From an uncultured Thermoleophilia bacterium (lineage in GTDB: Bacteria; Actinomycetota; Thermoleophilia; UBA2241), in NCBI GenBank assembly GCA_903921965.1, contig CAIXSE010000860.1, forward strand, positions 1-7,100: a stretch of 7,100 nt of DNA. The letters run 5' to 3'. Every line of letters starts with the position of its first letter. The first letter of the stretch is position 1. Shown here piece by piece: positions 1-6,499 of the stretch. A program made the translations under genes and the position numbers. The notes below the pieces were generated by a model. The model saw only the letters and a list, made by a program, of their open reading frames with translations. It ran no database searches and was not told where the DNA came from.

Positions 1-145
1 CGACTCGATCTACCTGTACGCGCAAGAAGTCATGACCGAGAACATCGCCCTCTACGAGCACCTCGGCTACGTCGAGTACGCGCGGCGGCGCGAGCACGGG
101 CTGCCGCGCGTGTACCTGCGCAAGCAGCTGGCGCCGGCCGGCTGA
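1..145 (+). CDS. GNAT-family N-acetyltransferase, C-terminal end (partial)
   Basis: This is the 3' end of a gene entering from the left edge; 47 codons are visible, reading from base 2 to the TGA at 143-145. The peptide contains TENIALYEHLGY followed by a short basic stretch and RVYLRKQL. The pattern (M)TENxxLYExLGY then a final beta strand ending in a basic-hydrophobic motif is typical of the C-terminal part of GCN5-related N-acetyltransferases. There the Asn-(x)-Ala-Leu-Tyr segment lies near acetyl-CoA and the last strand closes the fold. Such enzymes move an acetyl group from acetyl-CoA to an amine; the substrate cannot be told from this end. The acetyl-CoA-binding Q/RxxGxG/A loop lies outside the window. 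The gene is separated by 219 nt from the aminotransferase start, so co-transcription is not evident. Confidence 0.8.
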   Translation, partial: DSIYLYAQEVMTENIALYEHLGYVEYARRREHGLPRVYLRKQLAPAG

Positions 146-163
146 AGCCCCGCGGCGCCGGCC

Positions 164-204
164 GCCCGGCTCCAAGGGGAGCTCCCTCCGGGCACTCGCG
201 TTTT
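164..204 (+). terminator. Possible terminator of the GNAT gene
   Basis: About 18 nt after the GNAT stop codon, GCCCGG (164-169) can pair with CCGGGC (188-193). An inner GCTCC / GGAGC pair (169-173 with 178-182, loop AAGG) shares one base with it. A TTTT run lies at 201-204, eight bases beyond the stem. The position is right for a terminator, but the stem is broken and the T run is short and displaced. Confidence 0.35.
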
Positions 205-311
205 GCAGCCTGCAGACGGCAGAACGTGAGGCACCGCACGACGACCTTGAGCCCGCGTCGCTGAGCGCGCCCGGCCACGGCGCCATCTCCGCGGCGCCTC
301 GACCGCGGCTG

Positions 312-317
312 TAGACT
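312..317 (+). promoter_or_regulatory. Possible -10 element upstream of the aminotransferase
   Basis: TAGACT at 312-317 fits the actinobacterial TANNNT -10 pattern and would give a leader of about 40 nt before the ATG at 365. No convincing -35 hexamer lies 16-18 nt upstream; that stretch is CCGCGG-like. The rest of the 146-364 gap shows only GC-rich dyads, for example TGCAG-C-CTGCA at 204-214. This is a weak call. Confidence 0.25.
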
Positions 318-364
318 TGTCCCTCCGCAGCCGCCCGGCCAGCCCGTCACAGAGAGGAAGCCCC

Positions 365-1702
365 ATGTGCGTCGACGCGCCCGCCCCGAACCCCCTCCCG
401 CTCGACTGGGACACGGCGGCCATAGCTGAGCGCCGGCGGCGGTTCCTGGCCCCCGCTCTGGGCACCTTCATCGCCTACGACGAGCCGGTCGTGTGGCAGC
501 GCGGCCGCGGCCCGTACGTGTGGGACAACGCCGGCAGGCGCTATCTCGACTGCATGGCGCAGAACGTGTGCATCAGCGTGGGGCACGCACATCCCGGCGT
601 GCTCGCCGCGGTGCAGGCGCAGACGGAGGACATCCCGCACGTCACGACGGCGTACCACCACCCGCAGCCGGGGCACTTCGCGGAGGAGCTGGTGGCGAAG
701 CTGCCGAAGGGCGAGGACTGGGTCGTGCACTTCGTCAACAGCGGCGCGGAGGCCGTGGACCTCGCCGTCCTCATGGCCCGCGCCGCCACGCGGCACTACG
801 AGGTCCTGACGCTGCGCGACGCCTACCACGGCATGCACTACGGCGCCCAGACGGCGACGGGGATCGGGCAGGCGCGGCAGCTCGTGCCGCCCGCCCCGGG
901 CTACGTGCAGGTCATGGCGCCGCACCCGTACCGCGGCCCGTTCGGCCCGGACGCCGCCCCCTACCTGGCCGAGCTCGACCGCGTGCTGCACACCAACACG
1001 TGCGGGGCCGTGGCCGGCCTCGTCGCGGAGCCGATCCAGGGGTACGGCGGCATCGTCGAGATGCCGGGCGGCTGGCTCAAGGGCGCGGCCGAGCAGGTGC
1101 GCGCGGCCGGCGGCCTGCTGATCGTCGACGAGGTGCAGGCCGGCTTCGCGCGCACCGGCGACCACTTCTGGGGCTTCCAGGCCCACGACGTGGTGCCCGA
1201 CGTGATCGTCGTGTCCAAGGGCATCGGCAACGGCTTCCCGCTGGCCGCCGTGATGGCCCGCCGCGAGGTGGCCGAAGGCATGGCCTCGCGGATGTTCTTC
1301 AACACGTACGGCTCCAACCCGATGAGCTGCGCCGCCGGCCGCGCCGTGCTGCATGCCATCGACGAGGAGGGTCTGCAGGAGAACGCCGCCGCGGTGGGCG
1401 GCCGGCTGCTCGCCGGCCTGCGCGAGCTGCAGGCCCGCTACGAGCAGCTCGGCGACGTGCGCGGCCGCGGCCTGCTGATCGGCGCCGAGGTCGTGCGCGA
1501 CGGCGAGACCCGCGCGGCCGACGCGAAGACCGCCGAAGCCGTCCAGCTCGCCCTGCTCGGGCGCGGCTTCGTCGTCGGCATGTGCGGCCGCGAGCACCAC
1601 GTGCTGAAGATCAACCCGCCGCTGTGCGTGACGGCCGATGACGCCGACCAGCTCCTGCTGGCCACCGACGAGTCGCTGGCGGAGGTGCTGGCCTCGGCCT
1701 GA
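365..1702 (+). CDS. Class III PLP-dependent aminotransferase, AGXT2-like
   Basis: The 445-aa product is a cytoplasmic fold-type I aminotransferase. Visible landmarks, numbered from Met365: cofactor-phosphate loop NSGAEA at 125-130, AYHG at 153-156, AEPIQG at 221-226, IVDEVQAGFARTG with Asp255 (pyridine nitrogen) and Gln258, VVSKGIGNGFP with Schiff-base Lys285, and FNTYGSNP with Thr314. The length is normal for the family. The run DHFWGFQAHDVVPDVI followed by SKGIGNGFPLAAV, and the C-terminal DVRGRGLLIGAEVV, resemble mitochondrial AGXT2. AGXT2 uses alanine plus glyoxylate and also 3-amino-2-methylpropionate or beta-alanine with pyruvate. Subgroup substrates vary, so the donor is inferred; a GABA or other omega-amino-acid transaminase remains possible. 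The ATG at 365 is chosen because GAGAGGAAG (352-360) sits at proper spacing; a TTG at 317 would add 16 residues without an equally good site. No linked pathway gene is visible. Confidence 0.9.
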   Translation: MCVDAPAPNPLPLDWDTAAIAERRRRFLAPALGTFIAYDEPVVWQRGRGPYVWDNAGRRYLDCMAQNVCISVGHAHPGVLAAVQAQTEDIPHVTTAYHHPQPGHFAEELVAKLPKGEDWVVHFVNSGAEAVDLAVLMARAATRHYEVLTLRDAYHGMHYGAQTATGIGQARQLVPPAPGYVQVMAPHPYRGPFGPDAAPYLAELDRVLHTNTCGAVAGLVAEPIQGYGGIVEMPGGWLKGAAEQVRAAGGLLIVDEVQAGFARTGDHFWGFQAHDVVPDVIVVSKGIGNGFPLAAVMARREVAEGMASRMFFNTYGSNPMSCAAGRAVLHAIDEEGLQENAAAVGGRLLAGLRELQARYEQLGDVRGRGLLIGAEVVRDGETRAADAKTAEAVQLALLGRGFVVGMCGREHHVLKINPPLCVTADDADQLLLATDESLAEVLASA

Positions 1703-1713
1703 GCGGGTGCGCG

Positions 1714-1727
1714 GCGCCGGCCGGCGC
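1714..1727 (+). terminator. GC-rich dyad after the aminotransferase, possible terminator
   Basis: GCGCCGG/CCGGCGC is a perfect 14-base palindrome starting 11 nt after the aminotransferase stop. As RNA it would form about five base pairs around a four-base loop. No T run follows. It may be a U-less terminator or only a product of high GC content. Confidence 0.25.
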
Positions 1728-1772
1728 AGACCCACCCGGCGCAAAACACTCGCCGCCGCAGCGCGCCTGCGG

Positions 1773-1778
1773 TAGCGT
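1773..1778 (+). promoter_or_regulatory. Possible -10 element for the secreted 412-aa protein gene
   Basis: TAGCGT fits TANNNT and would start a transcript with a leader of about 70 nt before the ATG at 1856. No clear -35 hexamer is seen at the expected distance. The 153-nt gap between the two plus-strand genes is enough for an independent promoter, but this element is a guess from pattern alone. Confidence 0.22.
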
Positions 1779-1855
1779 GACGTCGTGACGGTTCGTCCGG
1801 AGCAGCAGCAGGACGGTCCTGTTCACTCCGTCCAGCACGAAGAGGGGAGGGCCTC

Positions 1856-3094
1856 ATGCGTGCAGCCTCGCGCTCTCGCGCGGTGCGTCTGTGGTGTCTC
1901 GTCGTCGCGTCCATCGCGTGCCTCGTCGTCCTGACCGCTCCCGCGGCGGCCGACGGCCCGGGAGCGCCGCGCACGGTCGTGGGCTACGGCGATTGGGAGC
2001 CGTTCGTCGGCACGGACCTCACCACGCCGGCGATCCCCGACTACAACGCGAACTACTTCGCCTTCGCGTTCATGCGGACGGACGAGGCGAAGTACGTGGG
2101 GCTGCGCCTCAGGGGGCAGTTCGGCTACGCCCGGTACATGAGCTTCAACATCTACCGGATCCACCAGAGTCCCTCGTACGGCGCGCTCACCGACGTCCAG
2201 CTGCTACCGGCGCCCGGCAGTGTGAACCCCTTCCTCCCAGGCGCCGACCCGGACGCCGCGAACAGGTCGTACGTCCTCGCCGTGCAGCCCGCCGGCTACG
2301 CCAGGGACCCTCAGGAGAACACGCTCGAGTTCGACCCGCTCCAGATGGCCAGCCTTGTGGTGATGGTCCGCTACTACCTGCCGCGGGGCGGCGCCACCGC
2401 CGGTGTACCTCTGCCGGCGATCCAGGCCTACGACGTGCGCACCGGAGAGAGCGTCCCGCTGCCCGAGCAGTACCTGCTCGGCGGACGTTCGATGGCCCGC
2501 TACGCCTGGATCATGCGACCGATCTTCACGGCGATCGTGGACGACAGGGTCCGCTTCTACCACTCCCAGGGCGCCGGACTGTTCCCGAACGCCGACAACC
2601 GGTATCTCATCGGCGCCGTCACCCGGCGACCCGGTCAGGTCGTGGTGGTGCGCGTCAAGCCGCCGACGTTCCCGAAGGACGTCGCCGAGTACGGCAGCTC
2701 GCAGGTGCGCTACTGGTCGTTCAACGAGGGGAACAGGGACACCTCCACCCCGATCGGCCTCAGAGACGACCAGCTCAGGGTGGCCTCCGATGGCTACGTC
2801 TACGTGGCCATCGGCGACGGGAGCCTCCGGCGGCAGGCCGAGAAGCGCGGCTACGCCTTCATGCCGTGGAAGATCAGGGGGCGGACCGGCGTCGTGATCT
2901 ACCGCAACCTGGTGACCAGCCCCTCATACGCCGGCAACATCGACAAGGTGCCGCTCCTCGACCTCGGCGACCCGCAGAACGTCTACGCGCAGAACGCGAC
3001 GAACTTCATCGGCGACCATGCGCCGACCGGAGTGACCGTGAGCCTGAAGCGGTTCCTCAAGGACGGCGGAGGGATCGCGCCGCCGCGGCGCTGA
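1856..3094 (+). CDS. Secreted protein of unnamed family with two RYxSFN motifs
   Basis: The 412-aa product starts at an ATG preceded by the strong Shine-Dalgarno sequence AGAGGGGAGG (1841-1850). An N-terminal Arg-rich segment, a hydrophobic core at about residues 12-28, and an Ala-Ala-Ala end at 30-32 make a Sec-type signal peptide, probably cut before Asp33. The mature protein has no further membrane segment and no lipobox. It looks like two related halves: strand-rich text ending in RYMSFNIY at 93-100, and again VVVVRVK... ending in RYWSFNEGN at about 285-293. Late motifs are FMPW (335-338) followed by GVVIYRN, and GDHAPTG (386-392). From memory, this RYxSFN / PW...IYRN arrangement occurs in uncharacterised exported bacterial proteins; I know no function and no catalytic residues stand out. 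It converges on the propeller gene with 37 nt between stop codons. Arg codons include about eight AGG/AGA, more than in the aminotransferase. Confidence 0.85.
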   Translation: MRAASRSRAVRLWCLVVASIACLVVLTAPAAADGPGAPRTVVGYGDWEPFVGTDLTTPAIPDYNANYFAFAFMRTDEAKYVGLRLRGQFGYARYMSFNIYRIHQSPSYGALTDVQLLPAPGSVNPFLPGADPDAANRSYVLAVQPAGYARDPQENTLEFDPLQMASLVVMVRYYLPRGGATAGVPLPAIQAYDVRTGESVPLPEQYLLGGRSMARYAWIMRPIFTAIVDDRVRFYHSQGAGLFPNADNRYLIGAVTRRPGQVVVVRVKPPTFPKDVAEYGSSQVRYWSFNEGNRDTSTPIGLRDDQLRVASDGYVYVAIGDGSLRRQAEKRGYAFMPWKIRGRTGVVIYRNLVTSPSYAGNIDKVPLLDLGDPQNVYAQNATNFIGDHAPTGVTVSLKRFLKDGGGIAPPRR

Positions 3095-3131
3095 CGCGAC
3101 CGGACCCCGCCGCCGGAACCTGCCCGACGGG

Positions 3132-4730
3132 TCACTCCCCGTCCCGCACCGCGGCCAGGCCTCCGTAGTTGCCGTTGTAGAACGTGCCGGTCGGGCCGAG
3201 TGACGCCGGCGCGAAGTAGCTGTCCCAGGCCACGCCCCTGCCGGCCATCTTGCGCCACACCACCTCGCCGGTGCGGAAATCCACGGCGGTCCAGTAGTAC
3301 ACGTCGACGCCCGCTCCGTCGTCCTGCCGCTCGACGACGTAGATGAGGCCGGTCTGCGTGGACAGCTTCGGCAGCGAGACCGACGAGACCTCGTCGTTCA
3401 CCCAGACCTTGCGCAGCCCCTTGCCGCCCGGCCTGACGTCGATGCGCTCCAGGCCGGGCAGGCTGTCGGTCGACCGCAGGAAGCCGTCCTTGTCGTAGGC
3501 GTCCGAGTGCCCGTAGCTGTTCTGGATCACCATGGAGTCGCGGTACCCGAGGATCGAGTTGGCGGCTGCCTGATGTGCGCTGTCCGTGAACACGGGTATG
3601 GAGCCGACGAGCCTGCGCTGCCCCGGCTTCAGCCTCGTCGCCGTGCGGAACACCAGGACGTGCATCTGCTCGGCGCTGTCGTTGATCGTCACGTACCTGC
3701 CGCCGCCGAGGATGGTCGGGCTGGTCCCCGAGCCGGGGCACAACTGCCCGAGCTGGGACTTGTCGACACTGTGGTCGTACGCGGCGCGCCACACCACGCG
3801 CGGCCGGTCGTCGTCCCCGATGACGAGCTTGTACAACGCTCCGGACGTGATCGCGTAGGAAGCGGTCTTCGTCACCGCCATCCCGTTCATCATGAACTCG
3901 CCCTTGGCGAGCTCCAGCCACTGCACCTGTGGCCAGGTGGCGGGGTCGATGATGCCCACGCGCGGCCCGGCTTCGCCGCTGAGGCCCATCGTCTCGAACT
4001 GGATGCGCCCCTTCCAGTCGGGAAGCAGACCGGCGAGGGTGTCGCCCTCGGGGACCGCCTGCGAGAGGTCGTAGGTCCTCTCGGGGACGAGTTCGAGGGT
4101 GGGCGCAGCCTCCGTCCCGCCCTCGCGGAGGGTGGTGATCGTGTGCGGGCCGGTGACCATGACGACCCGGTCATGGTCGTCGACGTAGAAGTAGATGCTC
4201 CCCTGCGCGCTCACGCCGATGGGGTAGTCGTAGAGGACGTCGAGCGTCACGGGGTCCACCAGAAGGACCGAGGCGCCGGTCACGAGCCCGTCCTGCAGGA
4301 AGGCCACGACCAGGCGCCCGTGACTGTCGAAGGAGATGCTGGCGGTGCTCGACGCCCACTGCAGCACGGACGGCACGCCGAGGGTCGACGAGATGGTCTG
4401 CGGGTGATGGCCGAGGGGTCCCGGCCCGCCGGACGTGTCGCTGTTCCAGCTGTCGTCGTGCAGGTAGCCGTACGGGTTCTCGCCGAGGTAGGGGTCCTGC
4501 GGGACGCCGGCGCTCGGCAGCGGCTGCGCGGCGACCTCGGACCCGACGAAATCGGGCAGCGTGGTCGCCGGCCCGGGAGGCACGGCCGGGTAGGACGTCG
4601 CCTCCTGCGAAGCCAGGGCGGGCGCGGACCAGCCCGGCCACGCCGCCGATGCCGGGGCGGGCACGGCGAGCGCCACGGCGAGCGCCGCTCCGGCCGCCAG
4701 TACGGGGACGATCGTCCACACTCGCTTCAT
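3132..4730 (-). CDS. Secreted beta-propeller-like (PQQ-repeat-like) protein, copy 1
   Basis: The 532-aa product begins MKRVW and has a hydrophobic core and ASA cut site, so Sec export with cleavage near Ala29/Ala30 is likely. Residues about 30-90 are Pro/Ala/Ser-rich and low in structure signals. A W-N-S-D-T...GPGPLG segment (95-107) opens the folded part. The rest is strand-rich with blade-like phrases: LLVDPVTLDVL, YFYVDDHDRVV, GSGTSPTILGGGRYV, TAVDFRTGEVVW (481-492), and a closing GTFYNGNYGGLAAVRDG (515-531). The xxDxxTGxVxW and YxGxxGGxxAxxD forms are those of quinoprotein/PQQ-like propeller repeats. There is only one Cys, so the adjacent Cys pair of true PQQ alcohol dehydrogenases is absent. 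A binding, scaffold or surface role is therefore more likely than redox catalysis; this is inference. The start is fixed by GGAGG five bases before the ATG. It is the last of three same-strand paralogs. Confidence 0.85.
   Translation of the reverse strand: MKRVWTIVPVLAAGAALAVALAVPAPASAAWPGWSAPALASQEATSYPAVPPGPATTLPDFVGSEVAAQPLPSAGVPQDPYLGENPYGYLHDDSWNSDTSGGPGPLGHHPQTISSTLGVPSVLQWASSTASISFDSHGRLVVAFLQDGLVTGASVLLVDPVTLDVLYDYPIGVSAQGSIYFYVDDHDRVVMVTGPHTITTLREGGTEAAPTLELVPERTYDLSQAVPEGDTLAGLLPDWKGRIQFETMGLSGEAGPRVGIIDPATWPQVQWLELAKGEFMMNGMAVTKTASYAITSGALYKLVIGDDDRPRVVWRAAYDHSVDKSQLGQLCPGSGTSPTILGGGRYVTINDSAEQMHVLVFRTATRLKPGQRRLVGSIPVFTDSAHQAAANSILGYRDSMVIQNSYGHSDAYDKDGFLRSTDSLPGLERIDVRPGGKGLRKVWVNDEVSSVSLPKLSTQTGLIYVVERQDDGAGVDVYYWTAVDFRTGEVVWRKMAGRGVAWDSYFAPASLGPTGTFYNGNYGGLAAVRDGE
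3640..3686. repeat. 47-bp direct repeat shared by propeller copies 1 and 3 (copy A)
   Basis: This stretch is identical base for base to 7005-7051 and lies at the equivalent codons of the two genes (508 and 505 nt from the stop-codon end). It encodes the segment around NDSAEQMHVLVFRTA. The identity covers third codon positions. The adjoining 49 nt match at all but about six positions, whereas the 3' ends of the same two genes match at only about 70% by hand count. Confidence 0.9.
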
Positions 4731-4835
4731 GACCCCCTCCAGTCACGTTGCGTCCGCCGCGGCCGGGCGCCTCGAGCGTCATCGGCCTCGCGGCGTAGCG
4801 TGCCACGATTCGGCGCCGCAGGCCAGAGCGGCGTC

Positions 4836-4870
4836 CGGGCGCGGCGGCCGCCCTGCGGCCGCCGCGCCCG
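4836..4870 (-). terminator. Perfect 16-bp stem hairpin, probable terminator of propeller copy 2
   Basis: The arms 4836-4851 and 4855-4870 are exact reverse complements, with a three-base loop (4852-4854). Both arms are almost entirely G and C. The hairpin begins eight bases beyond the stop codon of the 4879-6438 gene on the minus strand. No T run follows, which is common for actinobacterial terminators. The symmetric stem could act on either strand. The rest of the 148-nt gap (4731-4835) has no ORF and only the Shine-Dalgarno site of the next gene. Confidence 0.7.
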
Positions 4871-4878
4871 ACGCGTCG

Positions 4879-6438
4879 TCACTGGTCCCGCATCGCCACG
4901 ACGCCGCCGTTCACGCCCACGTAGAAGGTCCCGTCGGGGCCGATGTACGTGGGTGCGTACGCGTTGTCGAAGAGGACGCCGGTGCCGGCGAGCTGCTTCC
5001 ACACCACCTTGCCGGTGCGGAAGTCCACGGCGGTGAAGTACCAGGCGTCCGTCCCGTCGGCCAGCTGCGGCTTGCTGTAGGTGTAGATCAGCCCGTTCTT
5101 CAGCGACATCTTGGTGACGGTGCTCGGGATGCTCAGCTCGCTGTTGGTCCACGCCTTGCTCCACGTCCCGTCCTCGTGCAGGTCGATGCGCGCCAGCCCG
5201 GGGGTCGTCGTGAGCCCCCCGATGACGTCCTGGAAGGGCGAGACGTAGCCGTAGTTGTTCTCGACCACGATGGACCTGTCGGTGCAGACCAGGGAGTTCT
5301 CGTTGGACGCCCGATAGGCGCCGAACACCGGCACCCTGGCGACCAGCCGCTTGCCGCGGATCTCCCTGGCGCGCTTGTAGACCAGGACGTGCATGGAGGG
5401 ATCCGCATTGTCGGTGATCGCCACGTACCTGCTCCCCATGAGCGTCGGCGTCGTGCCCGTGCCGAGGTCGACCTGGCCGGGTTTGAGGCGGTCGCCGGCC
5501 CCGTAGCGGGCGCGCCAGGAGACGGACGGCCGGCCGAACCTGTCGGCGTCGAACCGGTACAGCGCCGCCGTCGAGCCGATGAAGATCCCGCCGTCCTCGC
5601 CGGCGGCGGTGCCGTTGGCGATACGCTCGCCGAGAAGCTGGAGGGAGGTGTCCGCGCCGAGATACTGCTTCGTCTTCGCGTCGACGGTGATCACCATGCC
5701 GCCCACGGTGGTGACCCAGATGTGGCCGCCGAAGTCGGGCTGCAGCGCTTCCATCTTGTCGCCGGCAGGGATCACAGCGCTCAGATCGGTCTCGCCGGCC
5801 TTGGTGAACTTCCATCCGTCAGACGTCTGCGCGTGCGAGATGTACTGGATGGTGTGGTCCGACGTGCCCACGACGGCGCGACCCTCGTCGTCCAGGTAGA
5901 AGTACACCCCGGGCGGCCTGTCCATGAAGCTCGCCCGCGTGTAGCCGGGAAGCTCGTACTCCGCGAGCACGTCCAGCGTCACCGGGTCGAGCAGCGTGAG
6001 CGTGGTGGTGCAGTAGAGGCTGTCCTTCGTCATGCGGACGACCGGCGTGACGAGGTTGCCGGAGGCATCGAACGCGGTCACGCCCACAAGACCGATGTCG
6101 TCGCCGGCGCCCTGCCCCAGCCAGGCGGAGGCCACCTGCGGGCGTACGCCCAGCGGGCCGGCCACAGGATACGTGTCGCTCATGAACGTGTCGTTGTGGC
6201 CGTTGTTCCAGGGCGCCGGCGCCATCCACGGGTTGGCGGGGATGGCCGGTGCCGAGATGGGGTGTGCGGTCGCGGGCGCGCCGATGTACGGCGCGGCGGC
6301 GCTCGGCGAGGCGCTCGGGATGGGCACCGCGGGGACCGGATACGCGGTCGCGGCGCCGGCGACCGCCGGCGCCGACAGAGCCAGCACCGTGAGCAGTGCG
6401 CCGGCGGCTCCGAGCATCGTGCGCAGTCGTTTCGTCAA
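4879..6438 (-). CDS. Secreted beta-propeller-like (PQQ-repeat-like) protein, copy 2
   Basis: This 519-aa product is a paralog of both flanking genes. The start is taken as a TTG (6436-6438) encoding MTKRLRTMLGAAGALL, because AGGAGGG lies just upstream and a standard signal peptide begins there; likely cleavage follows APAVA at residue 27. An in-frame ATG at 6525 would put 29 residues before the signal peptide and overlap the neighbouring stop. Residues about 28-77 are rich in Pro and Ala (PVPAVPIPSASPS and similar). HNDTFMSDTYPVAGPLG (81-97) matches the equivalent segment of copy 1. Blade-like parts include LLDPVTLDVLAEY, GVYFYLDDEGRAVV, GTTPTLMGSRYVAI, TAVDFRTGKVVW (469-480), and the final GTFYVGVNGGVVAMRD. 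It is more diverged than the outer two copies are from each other. Function is unknown; an extracellular propeller that binds a ligand or wall component is inference. Confidence 0.85.
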   Translation of the reverse strand: MTKRLRTMLGAAGALLTVLALSAPAVAGAATAYPVPAVPIPSASPSAAAPYIGAPATAHPISAPAIPANPWMAPAPWNNGHNDTFMSDTYPVAGPLGVRPQVASAWLGQGAGDDIGLVGVTAFDASGNLVTPVVRMTKDSLYCTTTLTLLDPVTLDVLAEYELPGYTRASFMDRPPGVYFYLDDEGRAVVGTSDHTIQYISHAQTSDGWKFTKAGETDLSAVIPAGDKMEALQPDFGGHIWVTTVGGMVITVDAKTKQYLGADTSLQLLGERIANGTAAGEDGGIFIGSTAALYRFDADRFGRPSVSWRARYGAGDRLKPGQVDLGTGTTPTLMGSRYVAITDNADPSMHVLVYKRAREIRGKRLVARVPVFGAYRASNENSLVCTDRSIVVENNYGYVSPFQDVIGGLTTTPGLARIDLHEDGTWSKAWTNSELSIPSTVTKMSLKNGLIYTYSKPQLADGTDAWYFTAVDFRTGKVVWKQLAGTGVLFDNAYAPTYIGPDGTFYVGVNGGVVAMRDQ

Positions 6439-6449
6439 GGTCCCTCCTC
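6436..6449 (-). promoter_or_regulatory. Ribosome binding site and TTG start of propeller copy 2
   Basis: On the minus strand GAGGAGGG (6449-6442) is followed after three bases by TTG (6438-6436). The spacing from AGGAGG is about four bases. This site decides between the TTG, the upstream in-frame ATG at 6525 and the internal ATG seven codons further on, neither of which sits at a workable distance from it. Confidence 0.7.
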
Positions 6450-6471
6450 GTGGTCCCGATGAACAAGTGCA

Positions 6472-6486
6472 GCCGGCCGGGCCGGC
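6472..6486 (-). terminator. Short GC hairpin between propeller copies 3 and 2
   Basis: GCCGGCC and GGCCGGC flank a single central base, giving an RNA stem of about six pairs with a three-base loop. It lies 13 nt beyond the stop of the 6500-7100 gene and 22 nt ahead of the Shine-Dalgarno site of the next. It could be a weak terminator or attenuating structure within a two-gene operon, or chance in GC-rich DNA. Confidence 0.25.
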
Positions 6487-6499
6487 CCCGCCACGCAGG

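Noticed and set aside
131..164. Recurring GGCGCCGGCCG-like words (near 131, 154 and 1713)
   Set aside because: Short GC words of this kind are expected by chance at this base composition, and their spacing shows no regularity.
317..364. TTG at 317 as start of the aminotransferase
   Set aside because: The added residues are basic and unlike the family, and the GAGAGGAAG site at 352-360 directs initiation to the ATG at 365.
347..1744. Long minus-strand open frame (465 aa) opposite the aminotransferase
   Set aside because: It is Arg/His/Val/Gly-rich with no recognisable motif and lies antisense to a clear aminotransferase; GC-rich DNA keeps such frames open by chance.
1891..3168. Plus-strand open frame of 425 aa overlapping the secreted protein gene
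   Set aside because: It is an Arg/Pro/Ala-rich frameshifted shadow without family features. The frame starting at 1856 has a Shine-Dalgarno site, a signal peptide and repeated motifs.
3507..5036. Plus-strand 509-aa frame opposite propeller copy 1
   Set aside because: Composition is typical of a GC shadow and it crosses the intergenic gap and the perfect hairpin at 4836-4870.
4729..6462. Plus-strand 577-aa frame opposite propeller copy 2
   Set aside because: It is rich in Arg, Gly, Ala, Val and His with no domain signature and is antisense to a gene with clear paralogs on both sides.
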